Positions 16,923 to 24,025 are shown, numbered from the stretch's first letter. The stretch: 38,805 nt of DNA from Tangfeifania diversioriginum (GCA_945873105.1 CAMCBW010000049.1:1-38805), one strand, 5' to 3'. Program-made: numbers and translations. Notes: a model not told the origin generated them from the letters alone.

Positions 16923-18032
16923 TTAAATAGTTGGTATATTGGTCTTGTCAGGCAAGTTGACAGTTATTTTTGTTCCGTGTGGAAGGTTTTGCGCAATTTC
17001 CAGGGAGCCTTCGCATTGCAGCGCCCTTTCCCGCATGCCAAAAAGCCCCATCGACCTGGAGCTTTCGGGGATACCTTCACCCATGCCAACCCCATCATCC
17101 GACAGGATCATGCAGATGTTGCCCTGCTCGTAGCGGATGGTGATTTCGACCTTTGTGGCATTGGCATGCCGGATCACATTGGTGAGCGCCTCCTGCAATA
17201 TCCTGAAGAGCGCCAGATCCCGCTTGAAATCCTTGTCCCAGGCCTCTTCCAGGGAAAGTTTAAATATCAGTCCGGTTCTGTCGCGCTGCTCGCCGCAATA
17301 CCATTCGATGGCATCGGCCAGTCCGAGGTCGGTCAGCAATTTTGGATGCAGTTCGGAGGAGATCCGCTGGACTTTCCGGATAATCTCGTTGGTATTGGCC
17401 ACCATTTTGTCCAGTTTTTGCCCGACCATTTCCGAATGGCTGCTCTCCCGCACCCACCGCAAATCGATCTTCAGGGCAGTCATGGCCTGCCCGAGCTCAT
17501 CGTGGATCATCAGGGAGATGGCCGCCCGTTCATCTTCACGGGCATTGATCAGGTGGTGGTTCAGTTGCTGCAACTGCTCCTTGCCCCTTTGGACCTCCAT
17601 TTCCGACCGTTTCAGCTCTTCGTGGCTCTCCACGATCAGCTGCTTCTGCCGAAAAAGCTGTAAAAAGATGTTGACTTTTGAGATCAGGATCTTCCGGTTG
17701 AGTGGCTTGATGATGTAATCGACGGCTCCTGCCTCGTAACCGGTGATGATCTGTTCGTTGTTGGGAAATGCAGCAGTAAGGAAGATGATGGGGACACTCT
17801 CGGTGAGCCTGTTTTTGTTGATTTCGATGGCCAGTTCATAGCCATTCATGCCCGCCATCTGTACATCCAGGATGGCCAGGGAGAGTGGGAGCCCCTCGAT
17901 TTTTTTCAGGGCTTCGGCCCCCGATTCGGCTTCGATCAGGTTGGCTTCAGTTCCTTTCAGTACCAGTTTCAGGTAGATCAGGTTGGAGTTGATGTCGTCG
18001 ACCAGTAGAACATTGGGCAGCTCTTTCACCAT
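16923..18032 (-). CDS. Receiver-HisKA_3 hybrid sensor kinase
   Basis: This 369-aa cytoplasmic protein starts with a receiver domain (about 5-125; Asp56 in LAILDVQM, Lys109 in IIKP). A coiled linker (about 128-165) leads to a HisKA_3 dimerisation domain with His177 in ISLMIHDELGQA. The HATPase domain has an N box (ALTNVIRHANA), G1 (DDGVGMG) and G2 (MGLFGMRER) boxes. No membrane segment or PAS domain is present, so its input is probably phosphorylation of its own receiver by another kinase. HisKA_3 kinases normally pair with NarL-type regulators, and one follows 13 bp downstream. The receiver closely resembles that of the kinase at 22016-23935 (IPIIFLTA-type and GAVDYI.KP motifs). Confidence 0.92.
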   Translation of the reverse strand: MVKELPNVLLVDDINSNLIYLKLVLKGTEANLIEAESGAEALKKIEGLPLSLAILDVQMAGMNGYELAIEINKNRLTESVPIIFLTAAFPNNEQIITGYEAGAVDYIIKPLNRKILISKVNIFLQLFRQKQLIVESHEELKRSEMEVQRGKEQLQQLNHHLINAREDERAAISLMIHDELGQAMTALKIDLRWVRESSHSEMVGQKLDKMVANTNEIIRKVQRISSELHPKLLTDLGLADAIEWYCGEQRDRTGLIFKLSLEEAWDKDFKRDLALFRILQEALTNVIRHANATKVEITIRYEQGNICMILSDDGVGMGEGIPESSRSMGLFGMRERALQCEGSLEIAQNLPHGTKITVNLPDKTNIPTI

Positions 18033-18146
18033 GGATTGTTCTTTTGTCGTGAATGGAATGGATTCACTCCTGCTAAATTACGAAATTTTGGATGTGGATT
18101 TTGAAAAAGATCTATTTTTTTGCAGTGCGCCAGGAATAGCTCCTGG

Positions 18147-18162
18147 TTTTTAGGTGAATGAC
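18147..18162 (+). promoter_or_regulatory. Looser copy of the TAGGTGAA leader motif
   Basis: The sequence reads TTTTTAGGTGAATGAC and resembles TTTGTAGGTGAAATGAC at 15518-15534 with small changes. It lies about 115 bp upstream of the kinase start at 18032. The same caveat applies as for the stricter copies. Confidence 0.25.
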
Positions 18163-18226
18163 TTTGTCTGACCATCCAATGTGGCAGCATGATTGTCAAA
18201 ATTGTTCGTGATGGGAACTATCAAGC

Positions 18227-18279
18227 ACCACAAACAAAGAGACCCGGGAAGTTTAGCCCCGGGTCTCTTTGTTTGTGGT
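18227..18279. terminator. 22-bp perfect hairpin after DUF4402 subunit 2
   Basis: The arms 18227-18248 and 18258-18279 are perfectly complementary, with a 9-base loop. The stem contains ACAAACAAAGAGACCCGGG. It lies 12 bp beyond the stop of the DUF4402 gene and so probably ends its transcript. No long U-tract follows on the minus strand; a short T run follows on the plus strand. Confidence 0.7.
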
Positions 18280-18290
18280 TTATCCTGTCC

Positions 18291-18836
18291 CTAATAAAAA
18301 TTCACTGTTACCGGAAATGGAGTAGTAGACGCATAGTTCCCTAATCCCTGGTTGGAGGTAACATACAATGTTGCTCCGATCGATAGTATCCCTTCCCCAT
18401 TTTTGAATCGTCCGGTTCCAGAGGCCAAGGTATTGCTGGTGAAATTACTGACTCGCATGGTTTGGCCCTGGCTGTTGGCAAGAATTACATCGTTGCTGGG
18501 CAAAGTAATCGAGAAACCGGAAAATAGACGCGTGGTTCCCGTATTGTTTCCTAAACCATCCGTGATTTCAAAAAGCGCAGATGAAAAGATGCTTCCTTTC
18601 GTTTCAAGGGAAACATCCCCTGTAACATTAGAAACAACACCGTCAGATCCCAGTTCTATTGTTCCTGAATTGCCTGAAACAATGTTACCGAAATGCATGT
18701 CCTGCAACTTGACAATTCCAATTGGTGTGATGATAATGCACGAAATGGATGCCGATGCTGAGACTGCAAATTCTCCACTTGGAATCTGTCCCTGCACTTC
18801 CCGGCTTGTGACCTGAAGTACAAACAGAAGTATCAA
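18291..18836 (-). CDS. DUF4402 exported subunit 2 (true start probably ATT at 18857)
   Basis: The frame from TTG at 18836 gives 181 aa, but the N-terminus then lacks the basic residue usual in a signal peptide. Reading upstream in frame, an ATT at 18857-18855 would give MKTFYHILILLFVLQVTS, a textbook signal peptide. No ATG, GTG or other TTG lies between it and the upstream in-frame stop at 18903-18905. Translation from ATT is known but rare, so this may also be a decayed ATG or a sequencing error. The mature chain (after about GQ) has the DUF4402 pattern: an early strand SASASISCIIITPIGIVKL, the NIVSGNSGTIEL and ITLPS motifs, and the ending FPVTVNFY with alternating hydrophobics and terminal aromatics. 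It probably forms a surface subunit handled by the chaperone at 13836-14699 (inference). Confidence 0.78.
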   Translation of the reverse strand: MILLFVLQVTSREVQGQIPSGEFAVSASASISCIIITPIGIVKLQDMHFGNIVSGNSGTIELGSDGVVSNVTGDVSLETKGSIFSSALFEITDGLGNNTGTTRLFSGFSITLPSNDVILANSQGQTMRVSNFTSNTLASGTGRFKNGEGILSIGATLYVTSNQGLGNYASTTPFPVTVNFY

Positions 18837-18887
18837 TATGTGGTAGAATGTTTTAATGGCGCTGGGTATTAAAAATTTTGGACTAAA

Positions 18888-18918
18888 AAGAAAAGCTGCA
18901 TTTCATGCAGCTTTTCTT
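18888..18918 (-). terminator. Intrinsic terminator of DUF4402 subunit 3
   Basis: The arms AAGAAAAGCTGCA (18888-18900) and TGCAGCTTTTCTT (18906-18918) form a 13-bp perfect stem with a 5-base loop. On the minus strand the hairpin runs into TTTTT. It starts 10 bp after the stop of the gene at 18928-19437. Confidence 0.85.
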
Positions 18919-18927
18919 AAGTTTTTA

Positions 18928-19437
18928 TTAGTTGTAAACTACAGTAACTTGGAATGGTGTATCTGATAAATAAGCACCTGCTGCCTGGCTAGCACCAACA
19001 GTCAATGTTGCACCTATGTAAAGAGTTTCTGTTCCTCCGGTTAATTCACCTGTAGGAGTAGGAGTGCTTGTCCAGGTGCCAACAGACATAGTATGACCAT
19101 TATTGTCATCGATTGTTGTAGGTCCGGCAGGTAAGGTGATTGCGTAAGTATAATCAGTTTCTCCGGTCACAGTGAAAGCGGCAGCAGAAACTGTTCCAAT
19201 TGTCGTAGGTAGAGATACACCACCAGTTGTTGAACGAGCTCCTGCAGGTGTAATTACAACTGATCCGCCTGTTGCGTTCGTTGCGATGTTACCAAAATTA
19301 AGGTTTCCTGCATTTGCAATGGCCAATGGAGTTACGATGGTTGCAGCAGCTGTAGCAGTTGCAGATACAGAAGCTTGTCCGAAAGAGTTTGCAGCGAATC
19401 CTGCAACGACAGCGAAGACTAAAAATAATTTTCTCAT
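18928..19437 (-). CDS. DUF4402 exported subunit 3
   Basis: This 169-aa protein has a signal peptide (MRKLFLVFAVVAGFAANSFG, cleavage before QAS) and the clearest DUF4402 pattern in the window. It has an alternating N-terminal strand ASVSATATAAATIVTPLAI, then LNFGNI, a central TYAITLP strand, LYIGATLTVGASQAAGAY, and the ending FQVTVVYN. The C-terminal strand with penultimate Tyr is what PapD-like chaperones bind in classical subunits. Family members are found in Proteobacteria and Bacteroidota and their role is poorly known. It lies 45 bp downstream of a small winged-helix gene and is followed by a strong terminator, so the two form a short transcription unit. Confidence 0.85.
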   Translation of the reverse strand: MRKLFLVFAVVAGFAANSFGQASVSATATAAATIVTPLAIANAGNLNFGNIATNATGGSVVITPAGARSTTGGVSLPTTIGTVSAAAFTVTGETDYTYAITLPAGPTTIDDNNGHTMSVGTWTSTPTPTGELTGGTETLYIGATLTVGASQAAGAYLSDTPFQVTVVYN

Positions 19438-19482
19438 GACTTTTTTTTTAAGAATTGTGTTTTAATTTATTTTAACTTTCAT

Positions 19483-19683
19483 TTATTTCTTGACTTCCAT
19501 CCCCTCCATTTCACTGGTATTGGGGTAATATTTGTTTTCGACTTTTACTACTTTTCCTTCGTTCAGCAATTTCCGGGTGACATATCCCAACCGAAGCCTG
19601 CTTTGTCGAAGAGTCTCTTCCATTTCGGTTATCTTAACCCCATTCGGCTGGGAGTTGATAAAACGTTGTACGATCTCTTCCAT
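19483..19683 (-). CDS. Small winged-helix-like protein
   Basis: This 66-aa protein (MEEIVQRFINSQ...) has the helix-helix-turn-helix-wing pattern of small winged-helix proteins. A first helix is followed by GVKITEMEETL, a recognition-like helix SRLRLGYVTRKLLNEG, and a beta wing KVVKVENKYYP. The acidic/basic tail is unstructured. It may be a DNA-binding regulator of the following DUF4402 gene, 45 bp downstream. No closer function can be assigned. A sigma-54-like site lies 48-62 bp upstream of the start. Confidence 0.7.
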   Translation of the reverse strand: MEEIVQRFINSQPNGVKITEMEETLRQSRLRLGYVTRKLLNEGKVVKVENKYYPNTSEMEGMEVKK

Positions 19684-19730
19684 TTTTTGTTTATAAAAGC
19701 ATGCATAAAAATGTTAACGATGAAGTATTA

Positions 19731-19745
19731 TCAAAAGGTGTGCCA
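19731..19745 (-). promoter_or_regulatory. Candidate sigma-54 (-24/-12) promoter
   Basis: The minus strand reads TGGCACACCTTTTGA. The -24 half is perfect and the spacing to TTG is as in the consensus, but the -12 C is replaced by A. It would start transcription about 36 bases before the winged-helix gene. The adjacent gene on the upstream side encodes a sigma-54 activator. Confidence 0.4.
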
Positions 19746-19889
19746 AAAAATAAGTAATGTAAGATACGGGATGGTTTATTTGTGTTAATGAGCAGATATT
19801 AAATATATTAAATATTTATACTTTGTAACTAATTTAAATAGTGTAGTTGTCTTGAATTTGTTTTTGGGTAAAATTGTGTTGTGAAAAAA

Positions 19890-19913
19890 TACAGCTGTGC
19901 GTACAGCTGTGCG
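19890..19913. repeat. Two 12-bp direct repeats with ACAGCTGT palindromes
   Basis: TACAGCTGTGCG occurs twice without a gap. Each copy contains the palindrome ACAGCTGT. It lies about 145-160 bp upstream of the sigma-54-like site, a distance at which enhancer sites for NtrC-type activators are commonly found. An operator role is an inference. Confidence 0.4.
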
Positions 19914-19923
19914 GAGTAAATGG

Positions 19924-19975
19924 TTGAAAATGGAGCGGGGCTGGTTGCACTCAACCAGCCCCGCTCCATTTTCAA
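19924..19975. terminator. 24-bp perfect hairpin after the NtrC-family gene
   Basis: The arms 19924-19947 and 19952-19975 are perfectly complementary, with a 4-base loop. The stem contains GGAGCGGGGCTGGTTG. It begins 4 bp after the stop codon at 19980. There is no U-tract on the minus strand, so it may act as an RNA 3' stabiliser or factor-assisted terminator. Confidence 0.7.
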
Positions 19976-19979
19976 GGGG

Positions 19980-21374
19980 TCAGAGTCCGACCCTTGAAAC
20001 CGAGATCCCGTACTTTTTCATCTTGCGGATCAGCGCATCGCGGGTAATGCCCAGGGCGGCAGCAGTCTCGGTCTGGTTGTAGTTGCAGGTCTTGAGCTTC
20101 TCCCGAATCTGGTCTGCTTCCCCCTGGGAGGATGGCGTGGATTCAGGAGGTGGCGCAAATGCCGGGGCAGGGGAGTGGTTGGCTTTGGTGATAAAATCTG
20201 ATTCACTCAGCCTGTCACCCTTGCAGAAAATTATGGCCCGTTCGGTGATGTTGCGCAATTCCCGCACATTGCCCGGAAAACTGTAGGCCTTCAGTGAATC
20301 CAGCACACTAGGGGGAATTTCGGGGGTCATTTTCCCCATGCGCGAGGCAAATTCCCCCACAAATTGCACCAGCAATGGCTCGATATCCTCCGGACGCTCC
20401 CGCAGGGGCGGAATATGGATATGCAGGGTATTCATCCGGTGGAGCAGGTCAAGCCGGAATCTTTTGTCAGCCACCATTTGGTCAAGGTCGAAGTTGGTGG
20501 CGGAGATGATCCTGAAATCAGACTTTACCGGCATGGTTTCACCTACCCGTGTAAATACCTTCTCTTCGATGGCCCGAAGTAGCTTGGCCTGGAGGTTCAG
20601 TGGCATGTCGGCGATTTCATCCAGGAAGAGGGTTCCCTCATCGCTGATTTCAAAAAAGCCTTTCTTGTCGGCTATGGCACCGGTAAACGAGCCTTTCTTG
20701 TGACCAAAAAATTCGCTTTCCAGCAATGAATCTGTGATGGAACTGCTGTTCACCGCACAAAAGACACGGTCCCTTCTTTTTCCTGCATAGTGAATGATCC
20801 GTGCTATGTTCTCCTTGCCGGTGCCGCTCTCTCCGGTGATGAGCACATTGGTATCGGGATACTGTGCGGCAACCTGTGCCTGTTCGTACACCGCCAGAAT
20901 TTGAGGGGATATCCCGATGAATTTTCGATTGATCTTGTCTTCCAGGGCCTTTGATATGAGCGAATTGCGCTCTTCGGCGATCACCAGCCGGCGCTGCAGG
21001 AGAAGGAATTTCCGGGTACGTTCGATGGCGATCTGGATATCGATGTGGCGGAATGGTTTGCGCAAATAGTCGAAGGCCCCCAGCCGCATGGCTTTGATGA
21101 CGGTCTCCATGTCCCCGTGACCGGAGACAATGATCACCTCCAGGGAGGGCTTTTCGGCCTTGACCCGCTTGAGAATGTCCAGTCCGTCAGCCCCCGGCAA
21201 CCGAATGTCAAGTATGAGCAGATCCATGGCATGGCTGTCCAGCAGGGTCATCCCGCGCTCAACTGTATTGGCTTCATATACGGTATGTCCGGTCAGCTCC
21301 AGAAATTCTGCCAGCTCTTCCGTAAAATGCTTTTCGTCGTCGAGTATCAGTACCCGTATTTTATCTTGATCCAT
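19980..21374 (-). CDS. NtrC-family sigma-54-dependent response regulator
   Basis: This 464-aa protein has a receiver domain (about 5-120; acceptor Asp56 in LLILDIRLP, Lys106 in LRKPF). An AAA+ sigma-54 interaction domain follows (about 150-380) with Walker A GESGTGKE (181-188), Walker B GTLFLDEIADM (248-258) and the arginine-finger region RFRLDLLHRMN. The C-terminal Fis-type helix-turn-helix (about 425-458) contains NQTETAAALGITRDALIRKM. The sigma-54 contact loop is GSFTGA (228-233) rather than the standard GAFTGA. It activates transcription from -24/-12 promoters using ATP. The upstream gene encodes an NtrB-like kinase, its likely partner, although 641 bp of repeats lie between them. Candidate sigma-54 sites lie at 19731-19745 and 6494-6508. 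Confidence 0.95.
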   Translation of the reverse strand: MDQDKIRVLILDDEKHFTEELAEFLELTGHTVYEANTVERGMTLLDSHAMDLLILDIRLPGADGLDILKRVKAEKPSLEVIIVSGHGDMETVIKAMRLGAFDYLRKPFRHIDIQIAIERTRKFLLLQRRLVIAEERNSLISKALEDKINRKFIGISPQILAVYEQAQVAAQYPDTNVLITGESGTGKENIARIIHYAGKRRDRVFCAVNSSSITDSLLESEFFGHKKGSFTGAIADKKGFFEISDEGTLFLDEIADMPLNLQAKLLRAIEEKVFTRVGETMPVKSDFRIISATNFDLDQMVADKRFRLDLLHRMNTLHIHIPPLRERPEDIEPLLVQFVGEFASRMGKMTPEIPPSVLDSLKAYSFPGNVRELRNITERAIIFCKGDRLSESDFITKANHSPAPAFAPPPESTPSSQGEADQIREKLKTCNYNQTETAAALGITRDALIRKMKKYGISVSRVGL

Positions 21375-21391
21375 CCGGCGATTAATTTTTG

Positions 21392-21445
21392 TTTGAAATG
21401 TTTGAAATGTTTGAAATGTTTGAAATGTTTGAAATGTTTGAAATG
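21392..21445 (+). repeat. Six perfect TTTGAAATG units
   Basis: Six contiguous 9-bp units end 18 bp from the NtrC-family start codon, in its 5' leader. The same unit occurs in exactly six copies at 31796-31849. Confidence 0.9.
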
Positions 21446-21575
21446 TTTAAAGTCCAACCTCTCAGTTTCTACAAAAAAATTTCAAAGGTTTCGAGCTGAA
21501 ACATGGGAGAAACATTTGGAGAAACATGGGAGAAACATTTGGAGAAACATTGGAGAAACCTGAGAGAAACATGGG

Positions 21576-21595
21576 AGACGTTGCATGCAACGTCT
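21576..21595. repeat. 20-bp palindrome AGACGTTGCATGCAACGTCT
   Basis: The palindrome is perfect over 20 bases and is identical to the core of the 30-bp palindrome at 23980-24009. It looks like a truncated or diverged copy of the same dispersed element. Confidence 0.8.
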
Positions 21596-21596
21596 G

Positions 21597-22015
21597 TACT
21601 GTCTCTCCGTCTCTCAGTCCCTCAGTCCCTCCGTCATTTTTCGTCTCTCCGTCTCTCCGTCCCTAAGTCTCTCCGTCCCTATGTCCCTCAGTCTCCCCGT
21701 CATTTATTCGTTCCTTCCGTCCGATCCTGTTGTAATGCTATTTTAAAAATACCACCGCGGACGGTGAACTCCCGACATTCCGTAACCCGGGGTGTCGCTC
21801 CTTCGTCGCTTTACCCCGGGCTATTCATATTTAACCCTTTCAGGGTAAAGAAGGCAATTGTTCCGTCTCTCCATCATTTTCCTGTCCCCGTTTCTCTGTT
21901 TCAATTATTTACTCTCAACTTTCCACTTCCCGTCATTTACCATCTCCTCATCCCTTCGTCTCCCTGTCTCTCAGTCTCTCGGTCCCTCAGTCTCTCAGTC
22001 TCTCAGTCATTTCTG
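21597..22015. repeat. Pyrimidine-rich 8-mer arrays flanking a GC-rich hairpin
   Basis: Units such as GTCTCTCA, GTCCCTCA and GTCTCTCC recur with a period of about 8 from 21597 to 21713 and again near 21957-22015. Between the arrays, CCCGGGGT (21786-21793) and ACCCCGGG (21813-21820) form a hairpin followed by ACCCTTTCAGGGT. The central part resembles the palindromic repeats common in bacterial intergenic regions. Confidence 0.7.
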
Positions 22016-23935
22016 TCATTTCTTCGCTGCCGGCAACTTGATGGTAACTTTGGTTCCGTTCAAGGGTTCACTCTTGAAGGTAATCTCCCCCTTCATCTCC
22101 TTGATAATCCCAAAAGTAATGGAAAGTCCCAAACCCGTACCCTTACCAGCCTCTTTTGTGGTATAAAAAGGTAACATAATTTTCTCTAGCTCCTCCTGTT
22201 TGATCCCTATTCCATTGTCTTGTACCTCCACCACAATTTGCCGGCAGGAGGTATAGGCCTGGATGGTTATCTTTTTTTCATAAGACGAGTCGCGTTGGAC
22301 TTCAAGCTCTTCAATGGCATCTTTGGAGTTGATTACCAGATTCAGGATGACCTGCTCAAACTGGTAAGTGTTTCCGTAAGCCATTGGAATAGATTCGTTT
22401 GTATTAACCACCAGGTCAATCAGTTTGTGCCTGAATTGTTCCGAAATCATGGAAATGGCATTTTTAATACTCTCCCTGACATCGAATGAGGTGAAAATAG
22501 AATCTTCCTGGCTACGGGAAAAGACCCTGACGTGGTCGATGATGTTTTTTATCCGAAAAATGTTGTCATAAATTTTTTCTGTCTTTTTTTCAAGATAGCT
22601 TTTGGGCAGTGAATCCTCCTTGGAGGCTGCCAGCAGCATGTTGTCAAAAAGTATGGAGAGGGTATTGAGGGGCTGGTTGATTTCATGGGCTATGCCGGTA
22701 GCCATCTCCCCGAGTGTGGTCATCCTGTCGTTGTGGATCATTTGACGTTCCAGCTTTTTGCGGTGGGTAATGTCGTGTACCACAATCATAAATGCAATCG
22801 ACTCTCCCGATTTTCCCTGGATAAGGGTTGTGCTTATTTCCGAAATAAACGGAACCTTGTTCCGGTTGATCAGTTTCATCTCAATGCTCTGTACCAATCC
22901 CTCTTCCATCGTTTTGGCATAGATGTCCCTGAATTTGTTTTTTAATCCGTTGGGGAGGAACCGAAGGATGTGTTTCCCGATCATCTCACTCTGCGAATCA
23001 CAACCGTACAATTCGAGTCCAATTTCTGAGACATCGGTAATTATTCCTTTCATATCGATGATGACGATACCTTCGGGCGAGGCATTCATCAGGGTCCGGT
23101 ATTTCTCTTCCGACTTCATCAAAGCATCCGCGGCCATTTTGTTTTGGGTAATGTCCTTGAAGAAGCAGAGATACTGGTTGTCACTGATTTTAACTCCATT
23201 GAGTGTGCACCACCTGATTTTGCCCCGTTTTTGCCTGAAAGTAATTTCGGCATTGGCTGTACCTGAGTTTAAAAACTTAACCAGGAAGGAGTTCCAGTTT
23301 TCATGCCCGGAATCTGCAATCATTTGGTGAAGTGTCATGCCAAGCAGCTCCTCCTTTTGGTAACCGGTAATGCTGCTCACTGCTTCATTCATTTCGATGA
23401 ATTGGCCATTCCTGTTCATGATAAAGACTCCATCCGGGGCGTGCTCTATGAAACTCTTGAATTTTTCCTGGCTATCCGCCAGTTCTGCATTGGATTTTGA
23501 GAGATTCTCCTCAAATTTCTTTAACAATCCCTGATCTTCCGGAAGATTGATTCGTTGGTTGTACAACTCCAGGAATACGTTGATCTTGCTGATAAGAATC
23601 CCCTTGTTGACCGGTTTGAAGATGTAATCCACTGCTCCCGATTCGTAGCCCTTCAGGATCTCCACCTGGTCCTGGTAAACGGCAGTCAGAAATATGATCG
23701 GAACGATGGCTCCCACCCTGTTTTCGTTGATTTTTAAGGCCAGCGTATACCCATTCATCTCGGGCATCTGAACATCCACGATGGCAAGCGCCAATTCCTT
23801 GTCTTTGATGAGCTGGAGTGCTTTGGTCCCTGAATTGGCAGAGAGTATCCTGGCCTTGGTCGACCGGAGTACAATCTCCATGTAGGCAAGCATCTCTTTT
23901 GAATCGTCAACTATCAATATATAGGGTAGTTCCAT
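22016..23935 (-). CDS. NtrB-like hybrid kinase: receiver-PAS-PAS-HisKA-HATPase
   Basis: This 639-aa cytoplasmic protein begins with a receiver domain (about 4-125; acceptor Asp54 in LAIVDVQMP, Lys in IFKPVN). Two PAS domains follow (about 155-265 and 275-390), each ending in a DIT motif. The HisKA domain has His417 in GIAHEINQPLN, the form common in NtrB-type kinases. The HATPase has NLVINSKDAI (N box), DNGIGIK (G1) and GTGLGLSI (G2). There is no membrane segment. It probably phosphorylates the NtrC-family regulator encoded next on the same strand. The N-terminal receiver suggests that it is itself controlled by an upstream kinase, with the two sensor kinases encoded just upstream as candidates (inference). 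Confidence 0.94.
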   Translation of the reverse strand: MELPYILIVDDSKEMLAYMEIVLRSTKARILSANSGTKALQLIKDKELALAIVDVQMPEMNGYTLALKINENRVGAIVPIIFLTAVYQDQVEILKGYESGAVDYIFKPVNKGILISKINVFLELYNQRINLPEDQGLLKKFEENLSKSNAELADSQEKFKSFIEHAPDGVFIMNRNGQFIEMNEAVSSITGYQKEELLGMTLHQMIADSGHENWNSFLVKFLNSGTANAEITFRQKRGKIRWCTLNGVKISDNQYLCFFKDITQNKMAADALMKSEEKYRTLMNASPEGIVIIDMKGIITDVSEIGLELYGCDSQSEMIGKHILRFLPNGLKNKFRDIYAKTMEEGLVQSIEMKLINRNKVPFISEISTTLIQGKSGESIAFMIVVHDITHRKKLERQMIHNDRMTTLGEMATGIAHEINQPLNTLSILFDNMLLAASKEDSLPKSYLEKKTEKIYDNIFRIKNIIDHVRVFSRSQEDSIFTSFDVRESIKNAISMISEQFRHKLIDLVVNTNESIPMAYGNTYQFEQVILNLVINSKDAIEELEVQRDSSYEKKITIQAYTSCRQIVVEVQDNGIGIKQEELEKIMLPFYTTKEAGKGTGLGLSITFGIIKEMKGEITFKSEPLNGTKVTIKLPAAKK

Positions 23936-23947
23936 CTATAACTACTG

Positions 23948-23970
23948 TTTAAAATGTTTGAAATGTTTGA
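23948..23970 (+). repeat. Degenerate TTTGAAATG units
   Basis: Two to three copies (TTTAAAATG, TTTGAAATG and a partial third) lie 13 bp upstream of the kinase start codon. They belong to the same family as the six-copy arrays at 21392 and 31796. Confidence 0.7.
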
Positions 23971-23979
23971 AAATTCATC

Positions 23980-24009
23980 TGTAGAGACGTTGCATGCAAC
24001 GTCTCTACA
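23980..24009. repeat. 30-bp perfect palindrome
   Basis: The sequence TGTAGAGACGTTGCA is followed directly by its reverse complement. It lies in the 90-bp gap between two kinase genes. A 20-bp core copy is at 21576-21595. It may be a dispersed palindromic element and could also attenuate transcription. Confidence 0.85.
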
Positions 24010-24025
24010 ATTTCACCGTCCCTCC

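Larger units (their letters stand above)
19684..19979. other. AT-rich regulatory gap upstream of the winged-helix gene
   Basis: This 296-bp gap follows the NtrC-family gene on the minus strand. It contains the sigma-54-like site at 19731-19745, two 12-bp direct repeats at 19890-19913, and the large hairpin at 19924-19975. I see no coding region. Confidence 0.6.
21375..22015. other. 641-bp composite repeat region between kinase and NtrC-family genes
   Basis: There is no credible gene here. From the NtrC-family start outward it holds: six TTTGAAATG units; a GAGAAACAT-type degenerate array (about 21500-21575); a 20-bp palindrome; a CT-rich array of 8-mers (21597-21713); a GC-rich hairpin element (21784-21822) with a small ACCCT/AGGGT hairpin; and a second CT-rich array (about 21862-22015). 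If the kinase and regulator are co-transcribed, this is a long untranslated spacer. Confidence 0.75.

Noticed and set aside
18129-18142. Sigma-54 site upstream of the receiver-HisKA_3 kinase (TGGCGCACTGCA on the minus strand)
   Set aside because: The distance between the GG and GC elements is too short for a -24/-12 promoter.
21045-22174. ORFs at 21045-21563 and 21503-22174 on the plus strand
   Set aside because: They translate the tandem repeat arrays (KCL, LRLSVPQS and similar runs) or lie antisense to the NtrC-family gene.
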